NCBI GenBank assembly: GCA_026388615.1
Contig: JAPLJL010000188.1
Span: forward strand, 1 to 12,420
Origin: Pseudomonadota bacterium
Lineage (GTDB): Bacteria; Desulfobacterota; JAPLJL01
Length of the DNA stretch: 12,420 bases
Direction of reading: 5' to 3'
Position 1 is the first letter of the stretch; every line of letters begins with the position of its first letter. Under the pieces are notes generated by a model. It saw nothing but the letters and a program-made list of their open reading frames with translations, did no database searches and had not been told where the DNA came from. The position numbers were made by a program, and so were the translations under genes. Shown in pieces: positions 1 to 6,775 of this stretch.

Positions 1-1436
1 TCGCCGATATCCTGAAAGAGGAAGGCTATCAGGTCGAAAGCGCCGCCGACGGGGATGAAGCCATGGAGATCCTGGAGCGTCACCCGGCCGATATCCTGAT
101 CACCGATCTGGAGATGCCCCGGGTCCGCGGGATCGAACTTCTCAAGCGAACCCGGAGCCTGCCCTCCCCCCCGATCACCATCCTGATGACCGGTTTCGGA
201 ACCGTGGAAACCGCGATTGAGGCCATGAAGCTCGGGGCCTACGACTATATCCTGAAGCCTTTCAAACTCGAGGAATTCATCGAACTGGTCAAGAAGGCTT
301 CCAATAAATTCCGGTTTGAGCGGGAGAACGTTCAGCTCAAGGAACTCCTCTCCCTTTACCGGATCAGCGAAGCGATGATCTCCACCCTGGATCTGAAACA
401 GCTCCTGGCCCTGATCGTCGAGATCGTGCTTTCCGAACTCAAGGCCGACCGGGTGGCGGTCTATTTCACCAACGATCGCGGTTTGCTTGATCTCCTGATG
501 GAAAAAAGCAAGGCGCGCGAAGATCAGGTCCAGGAACCGCTGCCCATCGATTTCGACCGGTTGGAATCCAACCTGGAGAACCGGGAAATGTTCATTGCCG
601 CCGGATTTAAGCTTTCGGAGGTCCTGCTCCCTCCCGCCCCGGACAAAAGCCCATCGTTCGTTGCCCATCCCCAGACCATTTATTCGATCGTGGCCACGCC
701 CCTGCGCCTGCAGAAGGAACTCCGTGGCTTTATCATCGCGGTTTCATATGACCCCCGCCAGATTTTCACCGATGGACACGGCAAAGCCATGGTCATCTTT
801 TCCAGCCGGGCGGTCATGGCCCTGGAAAACGCCCGTCTTTATGACGAACTGGCCCAAACCCTGACCCAGACTATCGAGGGGCTGGTGGCGGCCCTGGAAG
901 CCAAGGATAATTACACCCGGGGGCATTCCGAGCGGGTCGCTTTTTACGCCCGGAAAATCGCCGTAGCGATGGACCTGGATCCGTTGCAGGTCAACAATAT
1001 TACTCATGCAGCCCGGCTTCACGATATCGGCAAGATCGGGATCCGGCTGGAAACCCTGAACAAGCCGGGCAAGCTCACCAAGGAAGAACAGAAAATGTTC
1101 CAATATCATACCCAGCTGAGCCGGAAAATCCTGGAGCCGATTAAAATCATGCGGGATGTCATCCCGATCATCTATCACCACCATGAGCATTTCGACGGCA
1201 AGGGCTACCCGGAAGGGAAAAAGGGAAAAGACATCCCCCTGGGAGCCCGGATCCTGGCGGTGGCGGACAGCTATGAGGTCATGACCTCCGACCGCCCCTA
1301 CCGCAAGGCCCGCAGCCAGAGACAGGCCATTCAGGAACTCAAGCGCTGCTTGGGGACCCAGTTCGATCCCCAGGTGGTGGAAATTTTTCTCAAAGTGCTG
1401 GAGGCGGATAAAACCTCTCCCGCCCCTCAATCCTAA
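1..1436 (+). CDS. Response regulator with REC, GAF and HD-GYP domains (5' truncated by window edge)
   Basis: The frame is open from base 3, so the start lies upstream; the ATG at 63 is internal to the receiver domain. The receiver shows the phosphoacceptor Asp in ILITDLEMP (codon 105-107), the switch Thr in LMTGFG and the conserved Lys in ILKPF. A linker helix and a GAF-like region follow, roughly 95-265 residues after the Met at 63. The C-terminal HD-GYP domain carries HDIGK (HD codons 1020-1025) and HHHEHFDGKGYP. HD-GYP proteins hydrolyse cyclic di-GMP through a bi- or trinuclear metal site, and the signature residues are intact, so an active phosphodiesterase is likely. The protein should be cytoplasmic and phosphorylated by a histidine kinase not seen here. 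The signal sensed by the GAF domain is unknown. It converges on resB. Confidence 0.93.
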   Translation, partial: ADILKEEGYQVESAADGDEAMEILERHPADILITDLEMPRVRGIELLKRTRSLPSPPITILMTGFGTVETAIEAMKLGAYDYILKPFKLEEFIELVKKASNKFRFERENVQLKELLSLYRISEAMISTLDLKQLLALIVEIVLSELKADRVAVYFTNDRGLLDLLMEKSKAREDQVQEPLPIDFDRLESNLENREMFIAAGFKLSEVLLPPAPDKSPSFVAHPQTIYSIVATPLRLQKELRGFIIAVSYDPRQIFTDGHGKAMVIFSSRAVMALENARLYDELAQTLTQTIEGLVAALEAKDNYTRGHSERVAFYARKIAVAMDLDPLQVNNITHAARLHDIGKIGIRLETLNKPGKLTKEEQKMFQYHTQLSRKILEPIKIMRDVIPIIYHHHEHFDGKGYPEGKKGKDIPLGARILAVADSYEVMTSDRPYRKARSQRQAIQELKRCLGTQFDPQVVEIFLKVLEADKTSPAPQS

Positions 1437-1476
1437 TTTCCTAATAACGAATTTTTTATTATCGGATTACGTAGAT

Positions 1477-1563
1477 CGGTTGCGCCCTGGCCGGATTAGC
1501 CCGGCACGGGCAGGCAGCTCGTTTCGTCTATCGGCTGGGTCTTTCGGCTTTTAGCCGCAACCG
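1477..1563. other. Cloverleaf-like inverted-repeat element, possible structured RNA
   Basis: A 7-bp closing stem (CGGTTGC 1477-1483 with GCAACCG 1557-1563) encloses three hairpins. Hairpin 1 pairs 1486-1494 with 1501-1514, with a 5-nt bulge at 1506-1510. Hairpin 2 pairs CAGC 1515-1518 with GCTG 1534-1537. Hairpin 3 pairs GGCT 1546-1549 with AGCC 1553-1556. It lies between two convergent genes, so it is not an ordinary leader. It could be a small RNA, a 3'-end element or a mobile palindromic repeat. I matched it to no known riboswitch or tRNA. The pairing is direct; transcription is not shown. Confidence 0.4.
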
Positions 1564-1585
1564 TAAAACACAAACATGACGATCA

Positions 1586-1620
1586 CCGCCCGTGGCGGGC
1601 TTCCGCCAGAGGCGGAAGCC
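1586..1620. repeat. GC-rich inverted repeat hairpin between convergent genes
   Basis: GGCTTCCGCC (1598-1607) and GGCGGAAGCC (1611-1620) form a perfect 10-bp stem with a 3-nt loop. Alternating CCGCC and GGCGG blocks from 1586 allow alternative pairings. It could act as a transcription barrier for either flanking gene, but no T-tract follows, so it is not a classical intrinsic terminator. It may also be a dispersed repeat. Confidence 0.55.
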
Positions 1621-1666
1621 GCTCTACCACAACCGATTGACTAAACCCGGTTATGAAGAAGGGTAG

Positions 1667-2761
1667 TTAGTCTTGGGATTTCATCCGCAGGCGGAAAAGC
1701 CCGAGGCAGACCCCGATCGTTCCGAGGATAAACCCGATCCAGATCAGGGGCAAACCAGGATCCTTCTTGGCCATCAGGTTAACCAGCGAAACCGGTTCAT
1801 AGCCGGCGAACTCGACCGCGGCCGGAAGGGTGTTGCCGGGCACCGGTCCGGGATGTTTGAGAAATACCCAGCTCTTCCCGACTTCTTTCTGATCCCGATA
1901 GGCCACGAGGTAAACGGCCGGGTTTCTCGGTTCCATCGAGGCGGAAATGTATTCCCCGGTTTCGAGATCGAACCGGAAATCGGCCAGGTATTTTTGCAGC
2001 TCCAGGTCCAGGTCGGTTCCCGGAATCTTCCGTTTCTGGCCAAAAAGTAGTTCCAACGCGACCGGTTTCTGACCGGGGGGGATGATCCTGACTGTCGCCT
2101 TCCGGATCCGGGTGGGAAACTCCCGATAACTCACCAGGTAAACCCGGTGGCCCTGATACGTCAGAGGATGATTAACCCTGATGGCGGCGTTTTCGATCCG
2201 GGCCGAGCCTCGCCAGAGCGAAACCTCGCAGACAAAATCCGAAACCTGGGTTTCCATCCGGTCGTAATAATCAATCCGGAAATTATTCAGTTTCAAGCTC
2301 AGAGACGAATCCAGGATTTGCTTGATCTCGCCTTCCTGGATATTGATTTCCTCGCTCCGGCTGAAAACCACCCCCAGCATGGCCCCCAGGAGAATACAAA
2401 TCATGCTGATATGGGTCAGCACTGGCCCGGACCGGATCAACCGGAGCCTTCCGCTCAGGATTTTCCATTTTTTAAAGAAATTCGGCAGCTGAGTAACCAA
2501 ACAACTGAACAGATTAATAAACAGAAGAAAGAGCAGGAGAATAAATACCGGGGAATGATAAACATCGGCCAGGCCGAATTTTAAGATCCAGGAGCCGAGG
2601 CGTTCCCCGTATTCGGAAATATATTCCATCGGCTCCCTTCCCTGAGGGATAAAAGTGCCGAGGATGGAAACCAGGGAGATGGCGATAAAAAGAAATATGG
2701 CCAGGCGGACCGAGGTCAGCCGGCCTTTCAGATCAAATTTGGGTTTTTCCCTGTTTCCCAT
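1667..2761 (-). CDS. resB: ResB/Ccs1-like cytochrome c biogenesis protein
   Basis: This is a 364-residue membrane protein of the ResB family, the haem-delivery and apocytochrome-handling subunit of System II cytochrome c maturation. It normally works with the haem-handling protein CcsA/ResC. Three N-terminal membrane segments are visible at about 19-39, 70-90 and 113-134, with the typical SILGTFIPQ at the end of the first. A large extracytoplasmic domain follows (about 135-335, with GHRVYLVSY near 204-212), then a final membrane segment at about 337-357. A His lies at the entrance of segment 3 (THISM), where family members often carry functional histidines. The length is within the family range. 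It lies 74 bp downstream of moeA on the same strand. No ccsA is present in the window. The ribosome-binding site is weak (AAAGAAAATCC before ATG). Confidence 0.88.
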   Translation of the reverse strand: MGNREKPKFDLKGRLTSVRLAIFLFIAISLVSILGTFIPQGREPMEYISEYGERLGSWILKFGLADVYHSPVFILLLFLLFINLFSCLVTQLPNFFKKWKILSGRLRLIRSGPVLTHISMICILLGAMLGVVFSRSEEINIQEGEIKQILDSSLSLKLNNFRIDYYDRMETQVSDFVCEVSLWRGSARIENAAIRVNHPLTYQGHRVYLVSYREFPTRIRKATVRIIPPGQKPVALELLFGQKRKIPGTDLDLELQKYLADFRFDLETGEYISASMEPRNPAVYLVAYRDQKEVGKSWVFLKHPGPVPGNTLPAAVEFAGYEPVSLVNLMAKKDPGLPLIWIGFILGTIGVCLGLFRLRMKSQD

Positions 2762-2772
2762 GGATTTTCTTT

Positions 2773-2836
2773 TTTTAGGCTCTTAGGCTTATTAACTTTT
2801 AGGCTTTTAGCCCCGTGCTCCCTGCTCCCTGCTTTT
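2773..2836. repeat. Degenerate 8-bp and 7-bp tandem repeats between moeA and resB
   Basis: Five 8-bp units lie at 2773-2812: TTTTAGGC, TCTTAGGC, TTATTAAC, TTTTAGGC, TTTTAGCC. A second array of 7-bp units follows at 2816-2836: TGCTCCC, TGCTCCC, TGCTTTT, running into the moeA stop codon. The arrays fill almost the whole moeA-resB gap. They resemble the short tandem heptamer repeats described in cyanobacterial intergenic regions, but the function is unknown. Confidence 0.65.
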
Positions 2837-4083
2837 TAAATGATCCCCGGGATTTCATCCCTGAGCAGCTGGACCCGGACCAGGTCCCCTTTTTCGATTC
2901 TTTCCCGGCCTTCAGAAAAAATTAATATTCCATCCGCCTTAACCATCGAGCTTAAGATTCCTGATCCCTGCGGCCCGGTCGTTTCCCCCCACCATTCCCC
3001 CTGCTTGCGATAAAGCCGGCAGCGCAGGAAATGGGTCTGCCGGGAGGATTTTTCGAGAACCTCGCCCGCCCGGGCCTGGATTTCCGAGCGAAATATATTC
3101 CGACGCCCGATCATTTGGCGGATCAGGGGGCGGATGAATTCCTCGAAGCAGATCATGGAGGAAACCGGGTTACCGGGAAGCCCGAAAACCGGTTTCCGGC
3201 CGATTCTCCCGAATACCAGGGGTTGGCCGGGACGGGTTTTAAGTCTCTGAAAAAGGATTTTTATCTTCAATTCCCGATAGACATCTTTGACGAAATCATA
3301 CTCACCCACCGAAACCCCGGCGGAGGTGAGAATGATATCCGCTTTCAGACCCCGGGAAAGCTTGTCCCGGATTTCCTTCCGGTTATCCCGGGCGATTCCC
3401 AGATCCAGGGGAATCCCCCCGGCCTCGATTACCTGGGCGGCCAGGGCATATGAATTCGAGGAGATGATCCGGTCTTTCCGAACGGTTTTTCCGACCCGGG
3501 AAATTTCATCCCCCGTGGCCAGGATCGAAACCCGGGGTTTTTGATAAACCGGAACCAACGAGTTGTTCATCGCCGCCAGGATTCCGATCTCAGCCGGCCG
3601 GATTTCCGTCCCGGCCTTTAAAACCACGCTTCCCGCCCGGACATCCTCGCCGGCCCGGCGCAGATCGGTGCCGATTTTAACGGGGCTAAAGACCTGGATC
3701 AGGCCCCGGTTGATTTCCCGGGTAATTTCCACCCGGACCACCGCGTCCGCTCCGGCCGGGATCGGGGCCCCGGTCATGATCCGAACGGTTTCCCCGGCCC
3801 GGATCTTTCCTTTCCATTGTTTTCCCGCGGGCAGATCCCCGATTACTTTCAGGTCGACGGGATTTTTATCTCCGGCTTCTTGGACATCCCGGGCCCGGAC
3901 GGCAAAGCCGTCCATCGCGGAATTGTTCCAGGGCGGAAGGTTTCGACCGGCAACAAGATCAGCGGCCAGAACGCGCCCGAGGCTTTCGGCCAGGTTCAGG
4001 TTTTCAATTCCGAGCGGACACGCTTTTCCCAGAATTATCTCCCGGGCCTCTTCAAAACCGATCGGCTTTTGATTTGATTTCAT
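2836..4083 (-). CDS. moeA: Molybdopterin molybdotransferase MoeA
   Basis: This 415-residue protein is about the length of E. coli MoeA (411). MoeA inserts molybdate into adenylylated molybdopterin, the last step of molybdenum cofactor synthesis, in the cytoplasm. The family signatures appear in order: PWNNSAMDGFA (51-61, with the conserved Asp58), MTGAPIPAGADAVV (103-116), SILATGDEI (186-194), TSAGVSVGEYD (253-263), RPGQPLVFG (284-292) and FGLPGNPVSS (300-309). Two mild departures are visible: TSAGVS where TSGGVS is usual, and PGQP where PGKP is usual. The fold and active-site loops otherwise look intact. The domain IV beta-barrel is present at the C-terminus (about 335-410). It is the first gene of a probable moeA-resB unit and is divergent from the hydrolase gene at 4183. 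No molybdoenzyme gene is adjacent. Confidence 0.95.
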   Translation of the reverse strand: MKSNQKPIGFEEAREIILGKACPLGIENLNLAESLGRVLAADLVAGRNLPPWNNSAMDGFAVRARDVQEAGDKNPVDLKVIGDLPAGKQWKGKIRAGETVRIMTGAPIPAGADAVVRVEITREINRGLIQVFSPVKIGTDLRRAGEDVRAGSVVLKAGTEIRPAEIGILAAMNNSLVPVYQKPRVSILATGDEISRVGKTVRKDRIISSNSYALAAQVIEAGGIPLDLGIARDNRKEIRDKLSRGLKADIILTSAGVSVGEYDFVKDVYRELKIKILFQRLKTRPGQPLVFGRIGRKPVFGLPGNPVSSMICFEEFIRPLIRQMIGRRNIFRSEIQARAGEVLEKSSRQTHFLRCRLYRKQGEWWGETTGPQGSGILSSMVKADGILIFSEGRERIEKGDLVRVQLLRDEIPGII

Positions 4084-4087
4084 TTTC

Positions 4088-4150
4088 CAGCTTTCAGCTG
4101 TCAGCTTTCAGCATTTTTGCGCTTTGCGCCCTGCCCTATGCTCCTTGCCA
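4088..4150. repeat. Degenerate 7-bp tandem repeats upstream of moeA
   Basis: Four units with a CAGC core, CAGCTTT, CAGCTGT, CAGCTTT and CAGCATT, occupy 4088-4115. A second array in the same 7-bp register runs from 4118: TGCGCTT, TGCGCCC, TGCCCTA, TGCTCCT, then TGCC. It lies in the 99-bp divergent gap between moeA and the hydrolase gene, so it overlaps the likely promoter region of both. Confidence 0.65.
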
Positions 4151-4173
4151 GTCAGGTGGCCGGCTGATAATAT
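4145..4173 (+). promoter_or_regulatory. Candidate sigma70 promoter for the hydrolase gene
   Basis: TTGCCA (4145-4150, five of six matches to TTGACA) lies 17 bp from TAATAT (4168-4173); the overlapping GATAAT at 4166-4171 is an alternative -10. The start site would fall near 4180, only about 3 nt before the ATG at 4183, implying a nearly leaderless message. No Shine-Dalgarno sequence is seen, which fits. Pattern match only. Confidence 0.3.
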
Positions 4174-4182
4174 ATCGCACCG

Positions 4183-5217
4183 ATGGGATTGCTTCAATTT
4201 GTTTTAATTTCTTATTTTTCCGTTTGCGGGTTCGCTTATTCCGAACTCCCGCAAATCGAACCCCAGACCCCACTGGTTATCACCACTGAAGATCAGGCCC
4301 AGGTTTCCCTTTATCATTACCCGGGAAAGAACCGGCGACAACCTCCGATAATATTATTCCCGGAAATCGGCACCAACCACCGGGTTTTTGATCTTCCTTC
4401 CTCCGGTGGACTGGCCCCTTACCTGTCCCGGAAAGGGCGCGATGTCTGGGTAGCTGAATTCCGCGGTCCCGGGTCCGGGCCTCGGGATTGGAGCCTGGAT
4501 GAGCTTTTGGGTTATGACCTTCCCCAGGCCCTGGCCCGGGTGGAAACGGAAACCCGGCAGAAAAAGCTTGCGCTGATCGGGTTGGGACTGAGTGGAACTC
4601 TCCTGCTTGAATATCTCTCCTCCGCATCCGATCCTGATCCCGGAATCGAAAAAATTATTCTGATAAATTCCCCCAGCTCAACCCAGGCCGCCAACCAGAC
4701 GGTAAAGATCTGGGCGGGAAAAGCCCCGGGGCTCGCGGCAGGAGATAAAAGCGAGTTAATTGATCTCCAGAAAACCTGCCAGGCCCCTACCCCCTGGCCG
4801 GCCACTCCCGGCACCCTCTTCCACCTCCTGTTCTGGGGCCCGATCGCGGATGAAAAAACCGAAGCCGAGGTCTGCCAGTCGGTTTTCGAGTCAATCCCTC
4901 CAGGGCTGGCCAAACAGCTGGCCCGCTGGGTGGAGACCGGGATCTTAAGCTCCCGGGACGGTAAAAGAAATTATCTGGGTAACCTGAAGAATATCCGGAC
5001 CCCGGTTCTTTTTCTTTCCGGGCAGCTCGATAATCTCGCTCCTCCCTGGGAGGCGGAATTCGCCTACCGGGCCATTTCCTCCGAGCAAAAGAAAATCCGC
5101 ATTTTCGGGCGGGCCAACCGCTATAAAAAGGAATACGGCCACTTTGACCTCATCCTCGGGCCGGACGCTTTCCGCGAGATTTATCCCTATCTTTTCGACT
5201 GGTTGAAAAAGAAATAG
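4183..5217 (+). CDS. Exported alpha/beta-hydrolase-fold protein, probable missing nucleophile
   Basis: This 344-residue protein has an N-terminal hydrophobic stretch (1-20, ending FAYS before ELPQ) that looks like a Sec signal peptide, so it probably acts outside the cytoplasm. The rest fits an alpha/beta-hydrolase fold: an early strand with PPIILFPEIG (54-63), FRGPGSGPRDW (93-103), the nucleophile-elbow region LIGLGLSGTLLLEY (131-144), then TPVLFLSGQLDNLAPP (273-288) and YGHFDLILG (318-326). Asp283 and His320 fit the acid and base of the triad. Aligned to the usual G-H-S-x-G-G elbow, the serine position is Gly135; a serine sits two residues later (Ser137). It may therefore be non-catalytic or use a shifted elbow. 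The substrate is unknown. It is divergent from moeA and convergent with the aminotransferase-like gene. Confidence 0.8.
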   Translation: MGLLQFVLISYFSVCGFAYSELPQIEPQTPLVITTEDQAQVSLYHYPGKNRRQPPIILFPEIGTNHRVFDLPSSGGLAPYLSRKGRDVWVAEFRGPGSGPRDWSLDELLGYDLPQALARVETETRQKKLALIGLGLSGTLLLEYLSSASDPDPGIEKIILINSPSSTQAANQTVKIWAGKAPGLAAGDKSELIDLQKTCQAPTPWPATPGTLFHLLFWGPIADEKTEAEVCQSVFESIPPGLAKQLARWVETGILSSRDGKRNYLGNLKNIRTPVLFLSGQLDNLAPPWEAEFAYRAISSEQKKIRIFGRANRYKKEYGHFDLILGPDAFREIYPYLFDWLKKK

Positions 5218-5255
5218 CCCGGCTTGGCGCTTCTGAAGCTCCTTTGCGTTTAGGT

Positions 5256-5343
5256 GTCATTGCGAGGAGCACTTTCATTTCATTCAGAATAATCAATGCG
5301 ACGAAGCAATCTCGGTTAAGAAATTGAGATTGCTCGCAATGAC
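5256..5343. repeat. Nested palindromic MITE-like repeat
   Basis: The outer arms GTCATTGCGAG (5256-5266) and CTCGCAATGAC (5333-5343) are a perfect 11-bp inverted repeat. The inner arms AGCAATCTC (5305-5313) and GAGATTGCT (5326-5334) are a perfect 9-bp inverted repeat. This layout resembles a short palindromic repeat that recurs between genes in many bacterial genomes. Against that pattern as I recall it, bases 5271-5297 look like an insertion in the left arm. It lies between two convergent genes. Confidence 0.7.
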
Positions 5344-5375
5344 TCAATGAATAAGAGAGGGCTTGCCCGGGAGGC

Positions 5376-6767
5376 TTACCAGTTATTTTTGTTTGATTTT
5401 TCCGGCCTGAAGAACCGGCGGGGATAGGGATTAATCCCAAAACTCAAAGCCACCTCGGCCGCTTTTTTCCCTTCGACGGTATTGAGATAATTTTCCGAGG
5501 ACGCCGCGGGCGCTCCCAGCAGTTCCTCCAGGACCTTGATGAAATGTTCGTTTTCCCCCGGGAGCCCCGGGCAGATCCGGATCCAGTTGGTCATTTCCCA
5601 CTCCTCCCCGGGCCGGAGGACAACCTTTTTTGTCAGAAGCTGGGTAAAGAAGGTTACCCCGTCACGGCCGACATCAAAGATGACATAGCTGCCCTGGGAA
5701 CGGTGATAAGCCAGCCCCAGGCGGTCAAACTCCCCGTAAAGGTACTCCCGGCCGTCCCGGTTGTTTTCATAGGACCTTTTCGTCTGGGTTTTCGCGTCCT
5801 CCAGGCTGGCCTGCGCGGCCGCGAGCCCGGCTTGGCTGAGGCCGGCGAAAATGGCCCGGGGGGAGATCTTCTGGGCCAGCGCGAGCGGGGCAATGGAATA
5901 TCCGACCCGAAGCCCGGTCAGGGCGAAAGCATGGGAAAAAGTCGAAACCTGCACCAGGTTTTGGCCCTGTTCCACGTAATCAAGAAACCGGGGATAACTG
6001 CCCCTTTCTTCCTTGTCCATGAATTCGGGGTCGGAATCATCGGCTACGATCACCGCTTGGGGATAATTGGCGAAAACATGCCGGGCGAAGTCATCAAACT
6101 CGGAGCGGGTCAGAAAACTGCCGATCGGGTTATTGATCGTATTGAAATGAATCAGTCGGATGTTAGGGTTATCCGCCAGGGCCTGCTTCATCGCCGGAAG
6201 GTCCGGTTGGTGCGGGGTTTCGGTATGGGGAACTTTGATAATCTGTGCCCCCACCACCCGGGCCCGGTCGATAATTACATGATAGGTCGGCCATTCGGTC
6301 AGGAAAGCCGAACCGGGGGCAAGAAAAGTATCGCAGAGCTGGTTCAGGGATTCCCAGGAACCACAGCCCACGTTGACATGGTCAGGCCCCAATCCCGAAC
6401 CGGCGCGGTTATATTTCAGGATCTTATTTTTTAAATCCTCATAAGAAAAATCCGGGTAGCGATTTATGCTGCCGGTTTCCGAAATAACTTCCCTGACCGC
6501 CTCTAGGGCCGGGGCGCACGGGCCGATAGGGTTCTCGTGGTAGCACATTCGCTGATAACCATCGGAATAAAAGGAGTCATTGGTAATCGCCCGGGCCGTG
6601 CGGGGTAAAAATAATTCCTCGCCCAAGGCCGAAGCCGCCAGGGTCCCGCCGGCAGTCAGTCCCAGCCTTTTCAGAAAGGAACGTCGGGAAAGCTCAGACC
6701 GTACCTGTCCCTCCTGACGGTGAAGCTGGTTCTGAAAATTATCCCAGTGATTATATTTTTCAACCAT
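5376..6767 (-). CDS. Tat-exported HisC-like PLP-fold protein lacking the catalytic lysine (paralog 1)
   Basis: This 463-residue protein (ATG at 6767) resembles histidinol-phosphate aminotransferases (fold type I). A Tat signal is clear: SRRSFLKRLG with the Arg pair at 28-29, a hydrophobic stretch and a likely cleavage after RTARA. Family landmarks follow: YHENPIGPC, INRYPDFSYEDL, GCGSWE (usually GNGSDE), NTINNPIG (usually NPNNPTG), an Asp at 243 in VADDSD where DEAY is usual, and NWIRICPG with the substrate-binding Arg. The PLP-lysine motif reads TFSHAFALTGLRVGY: His279 (codon CAT, plus strand 5931-5933) replaces the Schiff-base Lys, and the Tyr of DEAY is Asp. Standard transamination is therefore unlikely. 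I place the start at 6767 because the longer frame to 6839 borrows codons from the RAYT gene and its palindrome. The product is probably periplasmic and its substrate unknown. Confidence 0.85.
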   Translation of the reverse strand: MVEKYNHWDNFQNQLHRQEGQVRSELSRRSFLKRLGLTAGGTLAASALGEELFLPRTARAITNDSFYSDGYQRMCYHENPIGPCAPALEAVREVISETGSINRYPDFSYEDLKNKILKYNRAGSGLGPDHVNVGCGSWESLNQLCDTFLAPGSAFLTEWPTYHVIIDRARVVGAQIIKVPHTETPHQPDLPAMKQALADNPNIRLIHFNTINNPIGSFLTRSEFDDFARHVFANYPQAVIVADDSDPEFMDKEERGSYPRFLDYVEQGQNLVQVSTFSHAFALTGLRVGYSIAPLALAQKISPRAIFAGLSQAGLAAAQASLEDAKTQTKRSYENNRDGREYLYGEFDRLGLAYHRSQGSYVIFDVGRDGVTFFTQLLTKKVVLRPGEEWEMTNWIRICPGLPGENEHFIKVLEELLGAPAASSENYLNTVEGKKAAEVALSFGINPYPRRFFRPEKSNKNNW

Positions 6768-6775
6768 TGGAGAAT

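Noticed and set aside
744..1430. 228-codon minus-strand frame opposite the HD-GYP region
   Set aside because: The plus-strand frame carries intact REC, GAF and HD-GYP motifs; the antisense frame is a composition shadow.
1442..1461. Terminator of the HD-GYP gene from TAATAA/TTATTA inverted repeat
   Set aside because: The stem is only six A-T pairs, too weak for intrinsic termination.
1477..1563. tRNA or known riboswitch (c-di-GMP or molybdenum cofactor type, given the neighbours)
   Set aside because: No T-arm sequence, plausible anticodon arm or CCA end for a tRNA, and no conserved core of either riboswitch. The position downstream of two convergent genes also argues against a leader.
4088..4150. 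CRISPR-like array
   Set aside because: The units are only 7 bp, contiguous and without spacers; no cas genes are nearby.
5544..6434. Long plus-strand open frame of 296 codons opposite paralog 1
   Set aside because: It mirrors the GC-rich minus-strand gene codon by codon, has no recognisable motif and conflicts with a clearly conserved gene.
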